Shown here piece by piece: positions 1 through 6,895 of a DNA stretch of 8,761 nucleotides (position 1 is its first letter; every line of letters begins with the position of its first letter). The notes beneath the pieces are model-generated. The model was not told the origin of the DNA. It worked only from the letters and a program-made list of their open reading frames with translations, and ran no database searches. Source of the DNA: Pseudomonadota bacterium (GTDB lineage Bacteria > Pseudomonadota > Alphaproteobacteria > Rhodospirillales > Casp-alpha2); NCBI GenBank assembly GCA_022563215.1, contig JADFNT010000052.1, positions 1 to 8,761 on the forward strand, read 5' to 3'. A program made the position numbers and the translations under genes.

Positions 1-24
1 TCCGGTTCACATTGGTTCACCGGA
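1..24. repeat. Inverted repeat TCCGGT/ACCGGA containing a direct repeat GGTTCAC
   Basis: TCCGGT at 1-6 is the exact reverse complement of ACCGGA at 19-24. Within the same 24 bases the heptamer GGTTCAC occurs twice, at 4-10 and 14-20, a spacing of 10 bp or about one helical turn. This geometry would suit a regulator binding site for a gene to the left. It touches the window edge, so the full element cannot be judged. The function is inference only. Confidence 0.35.
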
Positions 25-63
25 AATGCCCTATCTATTTGTTTTAACCGCAAATTCGTCGTC

Positions 64-81
64 GCGAATGAGTCCATTCGC
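64..81. repeat. Perfect 7-bp hairpin (GCGAATG / CATTCGC), 4-nt loop
   Basis: GCGAATG at 64-70 pairs perfectly with CATTCGC at 75-81 around the loop AGTC. It lies about 50 bp past the stop codon of the CULT gene, where a 3'-end or RNA-stabilising hairpin would be expected. On neither strand is it followed by a run of T, so it does not meet the usual criterion for intrinsic termination. A competing stem, ATTCG at 54-58 with CGAAT at 65-69, uses overlapping bases. Confidence 0.4.
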
Positions 82-130
82 TCGGGATTTGCTCTAGTCC
101 CTCCTCGTTTGTTTCCGCATCTTGCCGGCG

Positions 131-499
131 TCATTGCGGGTGGCTCGATAGCCGGTTCTTGACCAACCCAAAAAACGCATCGCCGCCCGCCTCCTGGCGG
201 AAATGCCAGCCCAAATGCCCGCCGCAGCCCCGGCACAGGGCGAAGTTCCAGAGATAGCCCTGAAACCAGGTATGATCGGAGGTCGGCTCGCCCTCGGCCG
301 AAGCACCAGGCGCCTCGGCGAAGCAGACGATGCGGAAGCTATAGCCGGTGGGATTGGTGAACACGCGTTCGCGCCCGCCCATGGAGATCGCCCAGCGGGT
401 CCGCGTTACCAGGTGCCCGCAGGCGGCGCAATAGAGCGCGTCGTCGGTCTTCTCTTCCGCTTCGGTCGTGTCGTCGGTATCGGGCTTGATCTGGAGCAC
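131..499 (-). CDS. Stand-alone CULT-domain (cereblon-like) protein
   Basis: The product is a 122-residue single-domain protein of the CULT family, the thalidomide-binding fold of cereblon and of bacterial homologues such as the Magnetospirillum protein MsCI4 (about 124 residues). Two zinc knuckles are visible, C24-x-x-C27 and C89-x-x-C92. The ligand cage is complete: N49, H76, W78, W84, W98 and F100. These match human cereblon N351, H378, W380, W386, W400 and F402 with one constant numbering offset. There is no signal peptide or membrane segment, so it is probably cytosolic. The family binds cyclic imides and some nucleosides such as uridine, but its bacterial role is unknown. The start is GTG at 499, preceded by GGAGA at 506-510 with a 6-nt gap. 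It is the last gene after gatCAB and a GNAT enzyme, 50 bp from the latter. Family assignment is firm; function is not. Confidence 0.9.
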   Translation of the reverse strand: MLQIKPDTDDTTEAEEKTDDALYCAACGHLVTRTRWAISMGGRERVFTNPTGYSFRIVCFAEAPGASAEGEPTSDHTWFQGYLWNFALCRGCGGHLGWHFRQEAGGDAFFGLVKNRLSSHPQ

Positions 500-505
500 G
501 GCCCG

Positions 506-510
506 TCTCC
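506..510 (-). promoter_or_regulatory. Ribosome binding site of the CULT gene
   Basis: On the minus strand GGAGA occupies 510 to 506, six bases before the GTG codon at 499-497. It supports this GTG start in the absence of a nearby ATG in frame. A TATACT hexamer (548 to 543, minus strand) could be a -10 element for a separate promoter in the 50-bp gap after the GNAT gene, but I see no matching -35 element. Confidence 0.55.
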
Positions 511-549
511 GTTCGCCGTTGAAAGGGCGGATTCAAAGAAACAGTATAC

Positions 550-1077
550 TTAATTTCCACCCAACTCCTTCACATAGTGATAGCGCCGGATGCCACCGCC
601 GACGGTGCGGTTGGTCTGCTCGTCCGCCACCACTTCGCGCACCAGGCGATAGCCCTTGGCCTCGTAAAGGGCCTTGGCGGCCTGCTGCAGGGCCGAGGTG
701 CTGAGGACGATGCGCGCGTATCCAGCGCGCGCGCAGAAGGCCTCCGCGTGCGTCAGGAGCTGGGCCCCGATGCCCCGGCGGCGCAAGCCAGCGTCCACGT
801 ACATGCGCCGCACCTCGGCCTCGTCGTCCGACAGGTGCTCGATGCCGACCATGCCGACGACGTCACCGTTGGTCTCCGCGACCCAGAAGCCGCTCTTGGG
901 GTGGGCTTGGTAGTATTCGGGGATGCGCCCCATCTCCTCGGTGATGGAACGCCGAATGTAGGTCTCGAAGGCGTTGGCCGTGTCCGGGGCCGCGATATGG
1001 CGGTTCCAGTCGATGAAGATTTCCGTGACCCGGTCCTGGTCGGAGGGCGTGAACGGGCGAATGACGAGCGATTCCAT
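550..1077 (-). CDS. GNAT-family N-acetyltransferase
   Basis: This 175-residue protein belongs to the Gcn5-related acetyltransferases, which move an acetyl group from acetyl-CoA to an amine. The N-terminal strand (residues 4-9, LVIRPF) leads into the fold. Motif A spans about 88-108, with the pyrophosphate-binding loop RRRGIG at 99-104. Motif B is seen around 131-144 (QQAAKALYEAKGYR). Length is typical of a one-domain GNAT. The substrate cannot be read from the sequence; small molecules, amino acids and protein N-termini are all possible. It starts 26 bp after the gatB stop, and the CULT gene starts 50 bp after its own stop, so cotranscription with gatCAB is likely. I see no strong Shine-Dalgarno before the ATG, which fits reinitiation or coupling after gatB. 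Confidence 0.85.
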   Translation of the reverse strand: MESLVIRPFTPSDQDRVTEIFIDWNRHIAAPDTANAFETYIRRSITEEMGRIPEYYQAHPKSGFWVAETNGDVVGMVGIEHLSDDEAEVRRMYVDAGLRRRGIGAQLLTHAEAFCARAGYARIVLSTSALQQAAKALYEAKGYRLVREVVADEQTNRTVGGGIRRYHYVKELGGN

Positions 1078-1103
1078 GACGGCAATGTGGGAGCCCAGGC
1101 CCG

Positions 1104-2561
1104 TCAGCCCCCCAGCTTCTCCCTCAGCAAATCGTTCACCATCTTCGGGTTGGCCTTGCCTTGGGTCGCCTTCATCACCTGGCCGACGAACCAGCCGATG
1201 GCTTTGTCGTTGCCGGACCTGACGTCGTCGGCCTGGTCCGGGTTCTCGGCGATGATCCTGGCCACGACGGCCTCGATCTCGCCCGTATCGGTGATCTGCT
1301 CCAGGCCCTTGTCGGCGACGATGGCGGCCGGGTCCTTGCCGGTCTCGAACATCTCGTCGAACACGTCCTTGGCCATGCGCCCCGAGATGGTGTCGTCGGC
1401 CATGAGGTCCAGAAGCCCGCCCAGGGCGCCCGGCGGGACGGGGCTTTCGGCGATGGCCTTGCCGGCCTTGTTCAAGGCCCCGAACAGGTTGCCGGTCACC
1501 CAGTTGGCGGCCTGCTTGGCGTCGCGGCCCTTGGCCGCCGTCTCGAAGTAATCGGCGGTTTCCCTCTCGGCCACCAGGACGCCGGCGTCATAAGCCGATA
1601 GCCCGTAATCGGAGACAAAACGCGCCTTCTTGTCGTCCGGCAGTTCGGGCAGGCTCTTCCTGATTCTCTCCACGTCCTCGTCGGCCAGCACCAGCGGCAG
1701 CAGGTCCGGGTCCGGGAAGTAGCGGTAGTCGTGGGCGTACTCCTTGGCCCGCATGGGCCGGGTCTCGTTCTTGGCGGCATCGAACAGCCGCGTTTCCTGC
1801 ACCACTTCCCCGCCGGCCTCGTAGGCCTCCACCTGGCGCTCGGCCTCGTGCTCGATGGCCTGCATGACGAAGCGCACGGAATTGACGTTCTTGATCTCGG
1901 TGCGGGTGCGGAGCGCGTCCGAGCCGGCGGGCCGGACCGAGACGTTGACGTCGGCGCGCATGGAGCCTTGCTCCATGTTGCCGTCACAGGTGCCCAGGTA
2001 GCGCAGGATGGAGCGTATCTTGCGCAGGTAGATGCCGGCCTCTTCGGGCGAGCGCAGGTCGGGCTTGGACACGATCTCCATCAGCGCCACGCCGGAACGG
2101 TTCAAATCGATGAAGGTGCGCTTCGGGTCCTGGTCGTGCAGGGATTTGCCGGCGTCCTGTTCCATGTGCAGGCGCTCGATGCCGATGTCCCGCGTCTCGC
2201 CGTCGGGCATGTCGAGCACCACCGTGCCCTCGCCGACGATGGGTTCGGCGTACTGGGAGATTTGGTAGCCCTGCGGCAGGTCGGCGTAGAAGTAGTTCTT
2301 GCGCTCGAAAACCGAATGCAGGTTGATCTTCGCCTTCAGCCCGAGGCCGGTCTTGACCGCCTGTTCGACGCAATACTCGTTGATGACCGGCAGCATCCCC
2401 GGCATCGCCGCGTCGACCAGCGACACCTGGGTGTTGGGCCCGGCGCCGAAGGCCGTGGCGGCGCCGGAAAAGAGCTTGGCCTGGGAAACGATCTGGGCGT
2501 GGATCTCGAGCCCGATCACCACTTCCCAATCGCCGCTTTCGCCTGAAATCAGGTAGCTCAT
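1104..2561 (-). CDS. gatB: Asp-tRNA(Asn)/Glu-tRNA(Gln) amidotransferase subunit B
   Basis: GatB (485 residues) is the tRNA-binding and kinase subunit of the cytosolic GatCAB complex. It activates the side chain of misacylated Glu-tRNA(Gln) or Asp-tRNA(Asn) with ATP and lets ammonia from GatA replace the phosphate. The N-terminal block [13 protein letters not shown] (12-24), the [10 protein letters not shown] motif (94-103) and the GatB signature [15 protein letters not shown] (151-165) are all present. The signature has Ala where many members have Pro. The C-terminal part from about residue 335 is the helical YqeY-like tRNA-binding tail, ending in a typical [11 protein letters not shown]. Length is normal and the gene looks intact. 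Its ATG overlaps the gatA stop by four bases (ATGA), indicating translational coupling. Confidence 0.98.
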   Translation of the reverse strand: MSYLISGESGDWEVVIGLEIHAQIVSQAKLFSGAATAFGAGPNTQVSLVDAAMPGMLPVINEYCVEQAVKTGLGLKAKINLHSVFERKNYFYADLPQGYQISQYAEPIVGEGTVVLDMPDGETRDIGIERLHMEQDAGKSLHDQDPKRTFIDLNRSGVALMEIVSKPDLRSPEEAGIYLRKIRSILRYLGTCDGNMEQGSMRADVNVSVRPAGSDALRTRTEIKNVNSVRFVMQAIEHEAERQVEAYEAGGEVVQETRLFDAAKNETRPMRAKEYAHDYRYFPDPDLLPLVLADEDVERIRKSLPELPDDKKARFVSDYGLSAYDAGVLVAERETADYFETAAKGRDAKQAANWVTGNLFGALNKAGKAIAESPVPPGALGGLLDLMADDTISGRMAKDVFDEMFETGKDPAAIVADKGLEQITDTGEIEAVVARIIAENPDQADDVRSGNDKAIGWFVGQVMKATQGKANPKMVNDLLREKLGG

Positions 2562-4042
2562 GACGCGCCTCCCTTCGGCGAAGGCGGCCTGGCATCAAAC
2601 CCGGCCGCCTCTTCGAGGGCCGAGGCGGCGCGGAACAGGGTTACCTCGTCGAACGGCTTGGCGATCAGGTGCAGGCCCAGCGGCAGCCCGTCCCCGTCGA
2701 GCCCCGCCGGCACCGAAATCGCCGGCAGCCCGGCCATGGAAGCGGGCACGGTAAAGACGTCGTTCAGGTACATGGCCACCGGGTCGTCCATCTTGTCGCC
2801 GATGGCGAAGGCGGCCGACGGCGCCGTCGGCGTCAACAGCACGTCCACCTGCTCGAACGCCTCGGTAAAATCCTTGGCGATCAGGGTGCGGACCTTCTGC
2901 GCTTGGCGGTAATAGGCGTCATAGTAACCGGCCGACAGAACGTAGGTGCCGATCAGTATCCGGCGGCGGACCTCGTCGCCGAAGCCCTCGCCCCTAGTCG
3001 CTTCGTACATGTCGTCGAGCGACTCACCCTCGACGCGCAGCCCATAGCGCACCCCGTCGTACCGCGCCAGGTTGGAAGAGGCCTCGGCCGGGGCGACGAT
3101 GTAATAGGCCGGCAGGGCGTATTTGGTGTGGGCTAAGGAAACGTCGATGCATTCCGCGCCTTGGTCCTTCAACCAGTCCATGCCCTGTTGCCACAGCGCC
3201 TCGATCTCGCCGGGCATGCCGTCCAAATTATATTCCTTCGCAATCCCCACCTTCATCCCCTTGACCCCTTCCTTAAGCCCGGCGGAGAAATCGGGAACGT
3301 CGATCGGCGCCGAGGTCGAGTCCTTGGCATCGTGGCCGGCCATGGCGCCCAGCATGATGGCGGCGTCCTCGACGCTGCGGGTCAGCGGCCCGGCCTGATC
3401 CAGCGACGAGGCGAAGGCGACGATGCCCCAGCGCGAACAGCGGCCGTAGGTGGGCTTCATGCCGACGATGCCCGTGAACGACGCCGGCTGGCGGATCGAG
3501 CCGCCGGTATCGGTGCCGATGGCGCCGGAGCACAGGCCGCCCGCCACTGCCGCCGCCGAACCGCCGCTGGAACCACCTGGCACCAGGTCCTTGCCGCCGG
3601 GGCCCTTCCACGGGTTCTTCACCGGCCCGTAATAAGACGTGACGTTGGCGGACCCCATGGCGAATTCGTCCAAATTGGTCTTGCCCAGCATCACCGCGCC
3701 GGAGTCCTTGAGGTTGGCGCTGACGGTGGATTCATAAGTAGGCGTGAAGCCGTCGAGGATGTGCGAGCCGGCGGTGGTCAGCACGCCCTCGGTACAGAAC
3801 AGATCCTTAATGGCGATGGGGATGCCGTCCATGGGACCGGCCGCCTTGCCGCCGGCGCGCCGGGCGTCCGACGCCTTGGCCCGGTCGAGCGCGATGTCCG
3901 GCGTCTCGGTGATAAAGGCGTTGAGATCGCGCCCCCCTTCGAGCGCCTCGATGCAGGCCCGGGTCAGCTCCTCGGCCGTGAAGTCGCCGGCCTCGAGCCC
4001 CTTGCCGGCCTCGGCGAGGGAAAGTTCGGTCAGCGCGGTCAT
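2558..4042 (-). CDS. gatA: Asp-tRNA(Asn)/Glu-tRNA(Gln) amidotransferase subunit A (glutaminase)
   Basis: GatA (494 residues) is the amidase-signature subunit that hydrolyses glutamine and passes ammonia to GatB through an internal channel. The Ser-cisSer-Lys catalytic set is visible: K79 in IAIKD, cis-Ser S158 in the GGSSGGS loop (156-162), and the nucleophile S182 in [10 protein letters not shown], 24 residues after the cis-Ser as usual. The glycine/serine-rich amidase signature runs from about 150 to 200. Length is normal and no lesion is seen. Its ATG overlaps the gatC stop by four bases and its stop overlaps the gatB start in the same way, so the three subunits are translationally coupled and probably made in fixed ratio. 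An alternative reading as a generic amidase is ruled out by the gatC and gatB neighbours. Confidence 0.98.
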   Translation of the reverse strand: MTALTELSLAEAGKGLEAGDFTAEELTRACIEALEGGRDLNAFITETPDIALDRAKASDARRAGGKAAGPMDGIPIAIKDLFCTEGVLTTAGSHILDGFTPTYESTVSANLKDSGAVMLGKTNLDEFAMGSANVTSYYGPVKNPWKGPGGKDLVPGGSSGGSAAAVAGGLCSGAIGTDTGGSIRQPASFTGIVGMKPTYGRCSRWGIVAFASSLDQAGPLTRSVEDAAIMLGAMAGHDAKDSTSAPIDVPDFSAGLKEGVKGMKVGIAKEYNLDGMPGEIEALWQQGMDWLKDQGAECIDVSLAHTKYALPAYYIVAPAEASSNLARYDGVRYGLRVEGESLDDMYEATRGEGFGDEVRRRILIGTYVLSAGYYDAYYRQAQKVRTLIAKDFTEAFEQVDVLLTPTAPSAAFAIGDKMDDPVAMYLNDVFTVPASMAGLPAISVPAGLDGDGLPLGLHLIAKPFDEVTLFRAASALEEAAGFDARPPSPKGGAS

Positions 4043-4350
4043 TCGACCACCTTCGGCACCGTGAAGAAGCCGCCGCCATCCTTACCGCCGGGGGCCGGTT
4101 CCGGATCGGTGGCGTTGGCCAGGATGTCCTGGGCGCGGCCGCCGTCGGTAATCTCGTCGTCGCGCCGGGGCCAATCCATGTCGGCGACCGACGTCATCGG
4201 CTCGACACCCTCGGTATCGACCTCGTTCAACTGCTCGACCCAGCCGATGATGTTGGAAAGCTCCACCGACAGGCCGTCGAGGGCATCCGCGGGCACCCGG
4301 ATGCGGGCAAGGATGGCGATTTTCCTGACGGTATCTTTGTCCAAGGACAT
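4039..4350 (-). CDS. gatC: Asp-tRNA(Asn)/Glu-tRNA(Gln) amidotransferase subunit C
   Basis: GatC (103 residues) is the small subunit that wraps around GatA and GatB and stabilises their complex. The N-terminal helix pattern ([14 protein letters not shown], 4-17), the [22 protein letters not shown] core and the C-terminal [12 protein letters not shown] tail are typical of the family, especially in alphaproteobacteria. The ATG at 4350 is preceded by GGAG at 4359 to 4356 with a 5-nt gap. It is the first gene of the gat run; its stop overlaps gatA. A possible promoter and hairpin lie in the 151-bp leader upstream. Confidence 0.96.
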   Translation of the reverse strand: MSLDKDTVRKIAILARIRVPADALDGLSVELSNIIGWVEQLNEVDTEGVEPMTSVADMDWPRRDDEITDGGRAQDILANATDPEPAPGGKDGGGFFTVPKVVE

Positions 4351-4378
4351 CGGGACTCCGGATTTACGGATGGAGGCG

Positions 4379-4423
4379 AAAAAACAGAGGCCGGAGGGAG
4401 AAAAAGGGTTTCAAGCCCCGGCC
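4379..4423 (-). terminator. Possible intrinsic terminator or leader hairpin before gatC
   Basis: On the minus strand GGCCGG (4423 to 4418) can pair with CCGGCC (4394 to 4389), extended by two GC pairs beyond a bulged T. The loop is about 18 nt. Four bases later there is a run of six T (4384 to 4379). It lies after the SH3-like gene and before gatC, so it could end transcription of the former. The loop is longer than usual and the U-run is offset, so confidence is limited. If the promoter proposed at 4433-4461 is real, the hairpin falls inside the gatC leader RNA. Confidence 0.35.
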
Positions 4424-4432
4424 CGGGCGCCG

Positions 4433-4461
4433 ACGTTAGCCCGCCGATCCCTTGGATTCAA
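4433..4461 (-). promoter_or_regulatory. Candidate sigma-70-type promoter for gatCAB
   Basis: On the minus strand TTGAAT (4461 to 4456) resembles a -35 box in four of six positions. It is followed after exactly 17 bp by TAACGT (4438 to 4433), a weak -10 match with three of six positions. Predicted transcription would begin near 4426, about 75 bases before gatC. A second -35-like hexamer, TTGAAA (4414 to 4409), has no suitable -10 partner. The call rests on weak matches. Confidence 0.25.
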
Positions 4462-4501
4462 GGCGTCCGGCTTGAAGCCGCGAAGGCATCGCCGCCCGCC
4501 C

Positions 4502-5356
4502 TCAGGGGCTGTTCTTGATCAGGTCCCTCCAGGCGGATTTATTCCATGTCGCGAGGGTGATCACGACCGCGGCCCTCAATGCCTGGGGAACGGTCTTGGC
4601 GGAGATTTCCTTGGTCGCCGGGGTCTGTCCGAATTTCTCGATCGAGACGCTGTCGAAGACGACGCGGTTCTTGTCCTTGTCGTAAAGAAGGGTGGTGGAA
4701 AAGATGTCATCGTAGCCGCCCTCGATGTCCAAAACGTCGATACTGATCTGAAAGATCCGCTTGGTCCCCAATTGATAGGGCGCCTCGGTGATGAACATCG
4801 GGGTGCGGAACTTGACCTTGCGTTTGCCGTCCAGGCAGTCCCAATAGACGTCGTAATCGGCGATCTCGAAGACCTGTCCCTCGACTTGGCTTTTGCCCTC
4901 GAACCGGATGCGGTATCGGCACGAAGCCCCACCCTTCACCGATGTCTTGCCTTCAAGGTCACTATCCAGCGTGCCGTCGATCAACGGCAGAAGGATCCGG
5001 TCGTAAACGAAGCCCAGGTCCTTGCCGCCTTCGCGTACCGCCACCCAGGCGCTGGAGGCCCGGGCCACCACGTCAATGCGCTTGCCGGCCTTGAAGCTGC
5101 CGACCTTCTTGGATTTCGTCTTCGGCCGGGCGCGGATATTGACGTCCTTCAACACCAGATATTGGCCCTGCAGCGGCTTCACCTTGACGCCCATGAAGAT
5201 CATCGGCTTCGGCGGCGTTTTTTTCTCCGCCGCCAAGGCCGGGCCGACGGCGAGCGCGATCAGCAAAACCGCCGCCGCAACCGGACGGAAGGTCCCACCA
5301 CCGTTTGGATTTCTTGGCAAGGCCAAATGCCAGAAGCCGCCCTTTGCCTCAACCAT
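4502..5356 (-). CDS. Secreted SH3-like (SH3b) domain protein, function unknown
   Basis: The product has 284 residues from the ATG at 5356. A hydrophobic stretch at about 25-42 followed by ALAAEKK looks like a Sec signal peptide, preceded by a rather long n-region. Residues 68-122 (VLKDVNIRARPKTKSKKVGSFKAG and on) match the bacterial SH3 pattern: 'NIRARP', a spacer, 'G..F..GKRIDVVA', then 'AWVAV' and 'GFVYD'. Such domains often bind cell-wall or protein ligands. The remaining 150 residues are not recognised and contain only two cysteines after the signal (C146, C174), which could form a disulfide in the periplasm. The frame stays open upstream across ruvX, but that extension is antisense to ruvX and is not credible. 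ATG 5425 is an alternative start with poor RBS spacing. GGGGGG lies 6 nt before the chosen ATG. Confidence 0.75.
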   Translation of the reverse strand: MVEAKGGFWHLALPRNPNGGGTFRPVAAAVLLIALAVGPALAAEKKTPPKPMIFMGVKVKPLQGQYLVLKDVNIRARPKTKSKKVGSFKAGKRIDVVARASSAWVAVREGGKDLGFVYDRILLPLIDGTLDSDLEGKTSVKGGASCRYRIRFEGKSQVEGQVFEIADYDVYWDCLDGKRKVKFRTPMFITEAPYQLGTKRIFQISIDVLDIEGGYDDIFSTTLLYDKDKNRVVFDSVSIEKFGQTPATKEISAKTVPQALRAAVVITLATWNKSAWRDLIKNSP

Positions 5357-5385
5357 TGAGAGCCCCCCGAGCCCAGGAATAAGGT

Positions 5386-5414
5386 ATAAAAGAGGCTTAG
5401 GGTATGATAGCCAA
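5386..5414 (-). promoter_or_regulatory. Candidate promoter of the SH3-like gene
   Basis: On the minus strand TTGGCT (5414 to 5409) and TTTTAT (5391 to 5386) are separated by 17 bp and match the sigma-70 hexamers in four of six positions each. Transcription would start near 5379, about 23 bases before the ATG at 5356. This placement favours 5356 over the upstream ATG at 5425 as the true start. The 124-bp gap up to ruvX should also hold the ruvX promoter; on the plus strand TATGAT (5403-5408) is a good -10 hexamer but lacks a clear -35 partner. Confidence 0.3.
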
Positions 5415-5468
5415 CGTCGGGCCATGCCTCCACTGTCTTTTTTCCGGGGGCTTTTTTTTGACCCCTTC

Positions 5469-5474
5469 AAGGAG
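5469..5474 (+). promoter_or_regulatory. Ribosome binding site deciding the ruvX start
   Basis: AAGGAG at 5469-5474 lies six bases before a GTG codon at 5481-5483. This strong match and good spacing favour GTG 5481 over the in-frame ATG at 5424. The ATG would add 19 residues (starting MPPLSFFRG) that do not belong to the RuvX fold and has no comparable RBS. Confidence 0.75.
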
Positions 5475-5480
5475 CGCTTC

Positions 5481-5942
5481 GTGGCGATAACGGCCGTCGA
5501 TCGAATCAGGGACACACTCAAACCGGGACAGCGCCTGTTGGGGCTCGATGTCGGCTCCAAGACCATCGGCCTGGCGCTGTCGGACGTCACGTTGATGGTG
5601 GCGAGCCCGGCGGAAACCATCAAGCGCGGCAAGTTCGCCGCCGACGCAAAGCGCCTTGCCGGCATCATCGCCGGGGAAAACGTCGGTGGCCTGATCCTCG
5701 GGCTGCCGGTGCAGATGGACGGCGCCGAAGGCCGGCGCTGCCAATCGGTGCGCCAATTCGCCGACAACCTTCTCGAACACATCGATTTGCCCATCGCCTT
5801 TTGGGACGAACGGCTGTCGACGAAAGCCGTCGAGCGGGTGCTGATCGACGAGGCCGACATGACCCGCAAGCGCCGCGCCGAGGTGATCGACAAGATGGCC
5901 GCCGCCTACATCCTGCAAGGGGCGCTGGACTCGATGCCATGA
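5481..5942 (+). CDS. ruvX: RuvX/YqgF family Holliday-junction resolvase-like nuclease
   Basis: This 153-residue protein has an RNase H-like fold. YqgF/RuvX proteins are described as putative Holliday junction resolvases and as nucleases in processing the 5' end of pre-16S rRNA. Landmarks are the first acidic motif LLGLDVGSKTIGLALSD (19-35, with D23), ILGLPVQMDG (72-81), the second acidic motif DERLST (109-114, with E110) and VIDKMAAAYILQ (135-146, with D137). All three acidic catalytic positions are present. Length from the GTG start matches the family (about 140-160). Its TGA overlaps the ATG of the AEC transporter by four bases, so the two are cotranslated despite unrelated roles. Confidence 0.93.
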   Translation: MAITAVDRIRDTLKPGQRLLGLDVGSKTIGLALSDVTLMVASPAETIKRGKFAADAKRLAGIIAGENVGGLILGLPVQMDGAEGRRCQSVRQFADNLLEHIDLPIAFWDERLSTKAVERVLIDEADMTRKRRAEVIDKMAAAYILQGALDSMP

Positions 5943-6880
5943 CCGGCGTCCTGTCCGCCCTGGCCCCGGTGTTCGGGCTGATCGCCGTCGGCTACCTGCT
6001 CAAGTCCCGCCGCATCTTCACCGACGATTTCTGGGACCCGGCCGAGCGGTTGACCTTCTACTTCCTGTTCCCGGCGCTTCTGATAACGTCGATCGGCGGC
6101 GCCGAGGCCGTCGGCCCGGACCTGCTGCCGATGGCCGCCGCCCTGGCCGTGGCGACGGGGCTGATGGCCGGCGCGTTGATCGCCCTCAGGCCCCGGCTGG
6201 CCAAGGCGGGCCTCGCCGGGCCGTCGTTCGTGTCGGTGTTCCAGGGCGCCATCCGCCCCAACACCTATGTCGGCATCGCCGCCGCGATGGCGCTTTTCGG
6301 CGACGCCGGGCTGACGCTGACGGCGGCCGCCATCGTCGCCGTCATCCCGCTGGTCAATTTCCTGGCCATCGTCGGCCATTTGCGCTGGGCCGGGGGCGGC
6401 GCCGAAACATCCAACCCCGGAAACGGCTGGGGCGAGGCCGTGGCGCCGGCGCTGAAAAACCCGATCATCATCGCCTGCCTGATCGGCGCCACGCTCAACG
6501 TCACCGGCTTCGGCCTGCCGCCGGTCATCGGCCCGATCCTGGAAATCATCGGCCGCGCGGCGCTGCCGCTCGGACTGATGGCGGTCGGCGCCGGGCTCGA
6601 TTTCACCGCCGTCAGGGAGGCCCGCAATGCCGTCATCGGCACGGCGGCGCTGAAACTGGCGGTGACCCCGGCCGTCACCTATGGCGCCTGCCAGGTGTTC
6701 GGCGTTACCGGCCCGGCGGCCGCCGTCGCGGTGATGTTCATGGCCCTGCCGGTATCGGCGGCCAGCTACGTGATGTCGCGCCAACTCGGCGGCGACGGGC
6801 CGTTGATGGCCGGGATCGTCACCGCCACTACCCTTGGCGCCGCGGTGACGATGCCGCTGGTGGTGGTTTTGGCGGGGTGA
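5939..6880 (+). CDS. AEC (auxin efflux carrier) family transporter
   Basis: The 313-residue product is an inner-membrane protein with about ten hydrophobic segments in two halves of five, as is typical of the AEC/bile-acid-transporter superfamily. Recognisable points are FYFLFPALLITS (40-51, the conserved Pro in the first half), the hydrophilic centre at about 150-172, KNPIIIACLIGATLN (173-187) and the second-half motif AASYVMSRQLGGD (274-285). Bacterial members export or import small organic acids such as malate or malonate, but the substrate cannot be told here. The start ATG overlaps the ruvX stop, and no separate promoter is needed. It converges on ynfA with only 15 bp between the stop codons, and no hairpin terminator is visible there. 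Confidence 0.9.
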   Translation: MTGVLSALAPVFGLIAVGYLLKSRRIFTDDFWDPAERLTFYFLFPALLITSIGGAEAVGPDLLPMAAALAVATGLMAGALIALRPRLAKAGLAGPSFVSVFQGAIRPNTYVGIAAAMALFGDAGLTLTAAAIVAVIPLVNFLAIVGHLRWAGGGAETSNPGNGWGEAVAPALKNPIIIACLIGATLNVTGFGLPPVIGPILEIIGRAALPLGLMAVGAGLDFTAVREARNAVIGTAALKLAVTPAVTYGACQVFGVTGPAAAVAVMFMALPVSAASYVMSRQLGGDGPLMAGIVTATTLGAAVTMPLVVVLAG

Positions 6881-6895
6881 GGGTTATACCAAGGA

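Larger units (their letters stand above)
1..130. other. Non-coding region downstream of the CULT gene
   Basis: This stretch lies beyond the stop codon of the minus-strand CULT gene and runs to the window edge. I see no convincing gene or tRNA in it. It is visibly more AT-rich than the coding DNA (for example around 30-56) and contains two small repeat structures, listed separately. It may be the 3' untranslated region of the gat-GNAT-CULT transcript and/or the control region of a gene beyond the left edge. No hairpin here is followed by a clear U-run, so a classical terminator cannot be claimed. Confidence 0.6.

Noticed and set aside
577..1551. Plus-strand open frame of 324 codons
   Set aside because: It is antisense to the GNAT gene and the gatB 3' end, both of which have clear protein-family motifs on the minus strand.
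3161..5359. Plus-strand open frame of 732 codons
   Set aside because: It lies antisense to gatA, gatC and the SH3-like gene. Its translation is rich in Arg, Gly, His and Ala with no family resemblance, as expected for shadow frames in GC-rich DNA.
5432..5460. T-runs around CCGGGGG as a terminator between the divergent genes
   Set aside because: No self-complementary GC stem precedes either T-run, and the position upstream of both divergent starts gives no transcript to end.
5424..5480. ATG at 5424 as ruvX start (172 residues)
   Set aside because: It adds 19 non-family residues and has no good RBS, while GTG 5481 has AAGGAG at ideal spacing and gives the usual RuvX length.
5357..5893. Upstream extension of the SH3-like gene to 463 residues
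   Set aside because: The extra 179 residues are antisense to ruvX, low in family-like content (Ser/Arg-rich), and would precede the evident signal peptide.
6881..6895. Bidirectional terminator between the AEC gene and ynfA
   Set aside because: Only 15 bp separate the convergent stops and no stem with a T-run is present.
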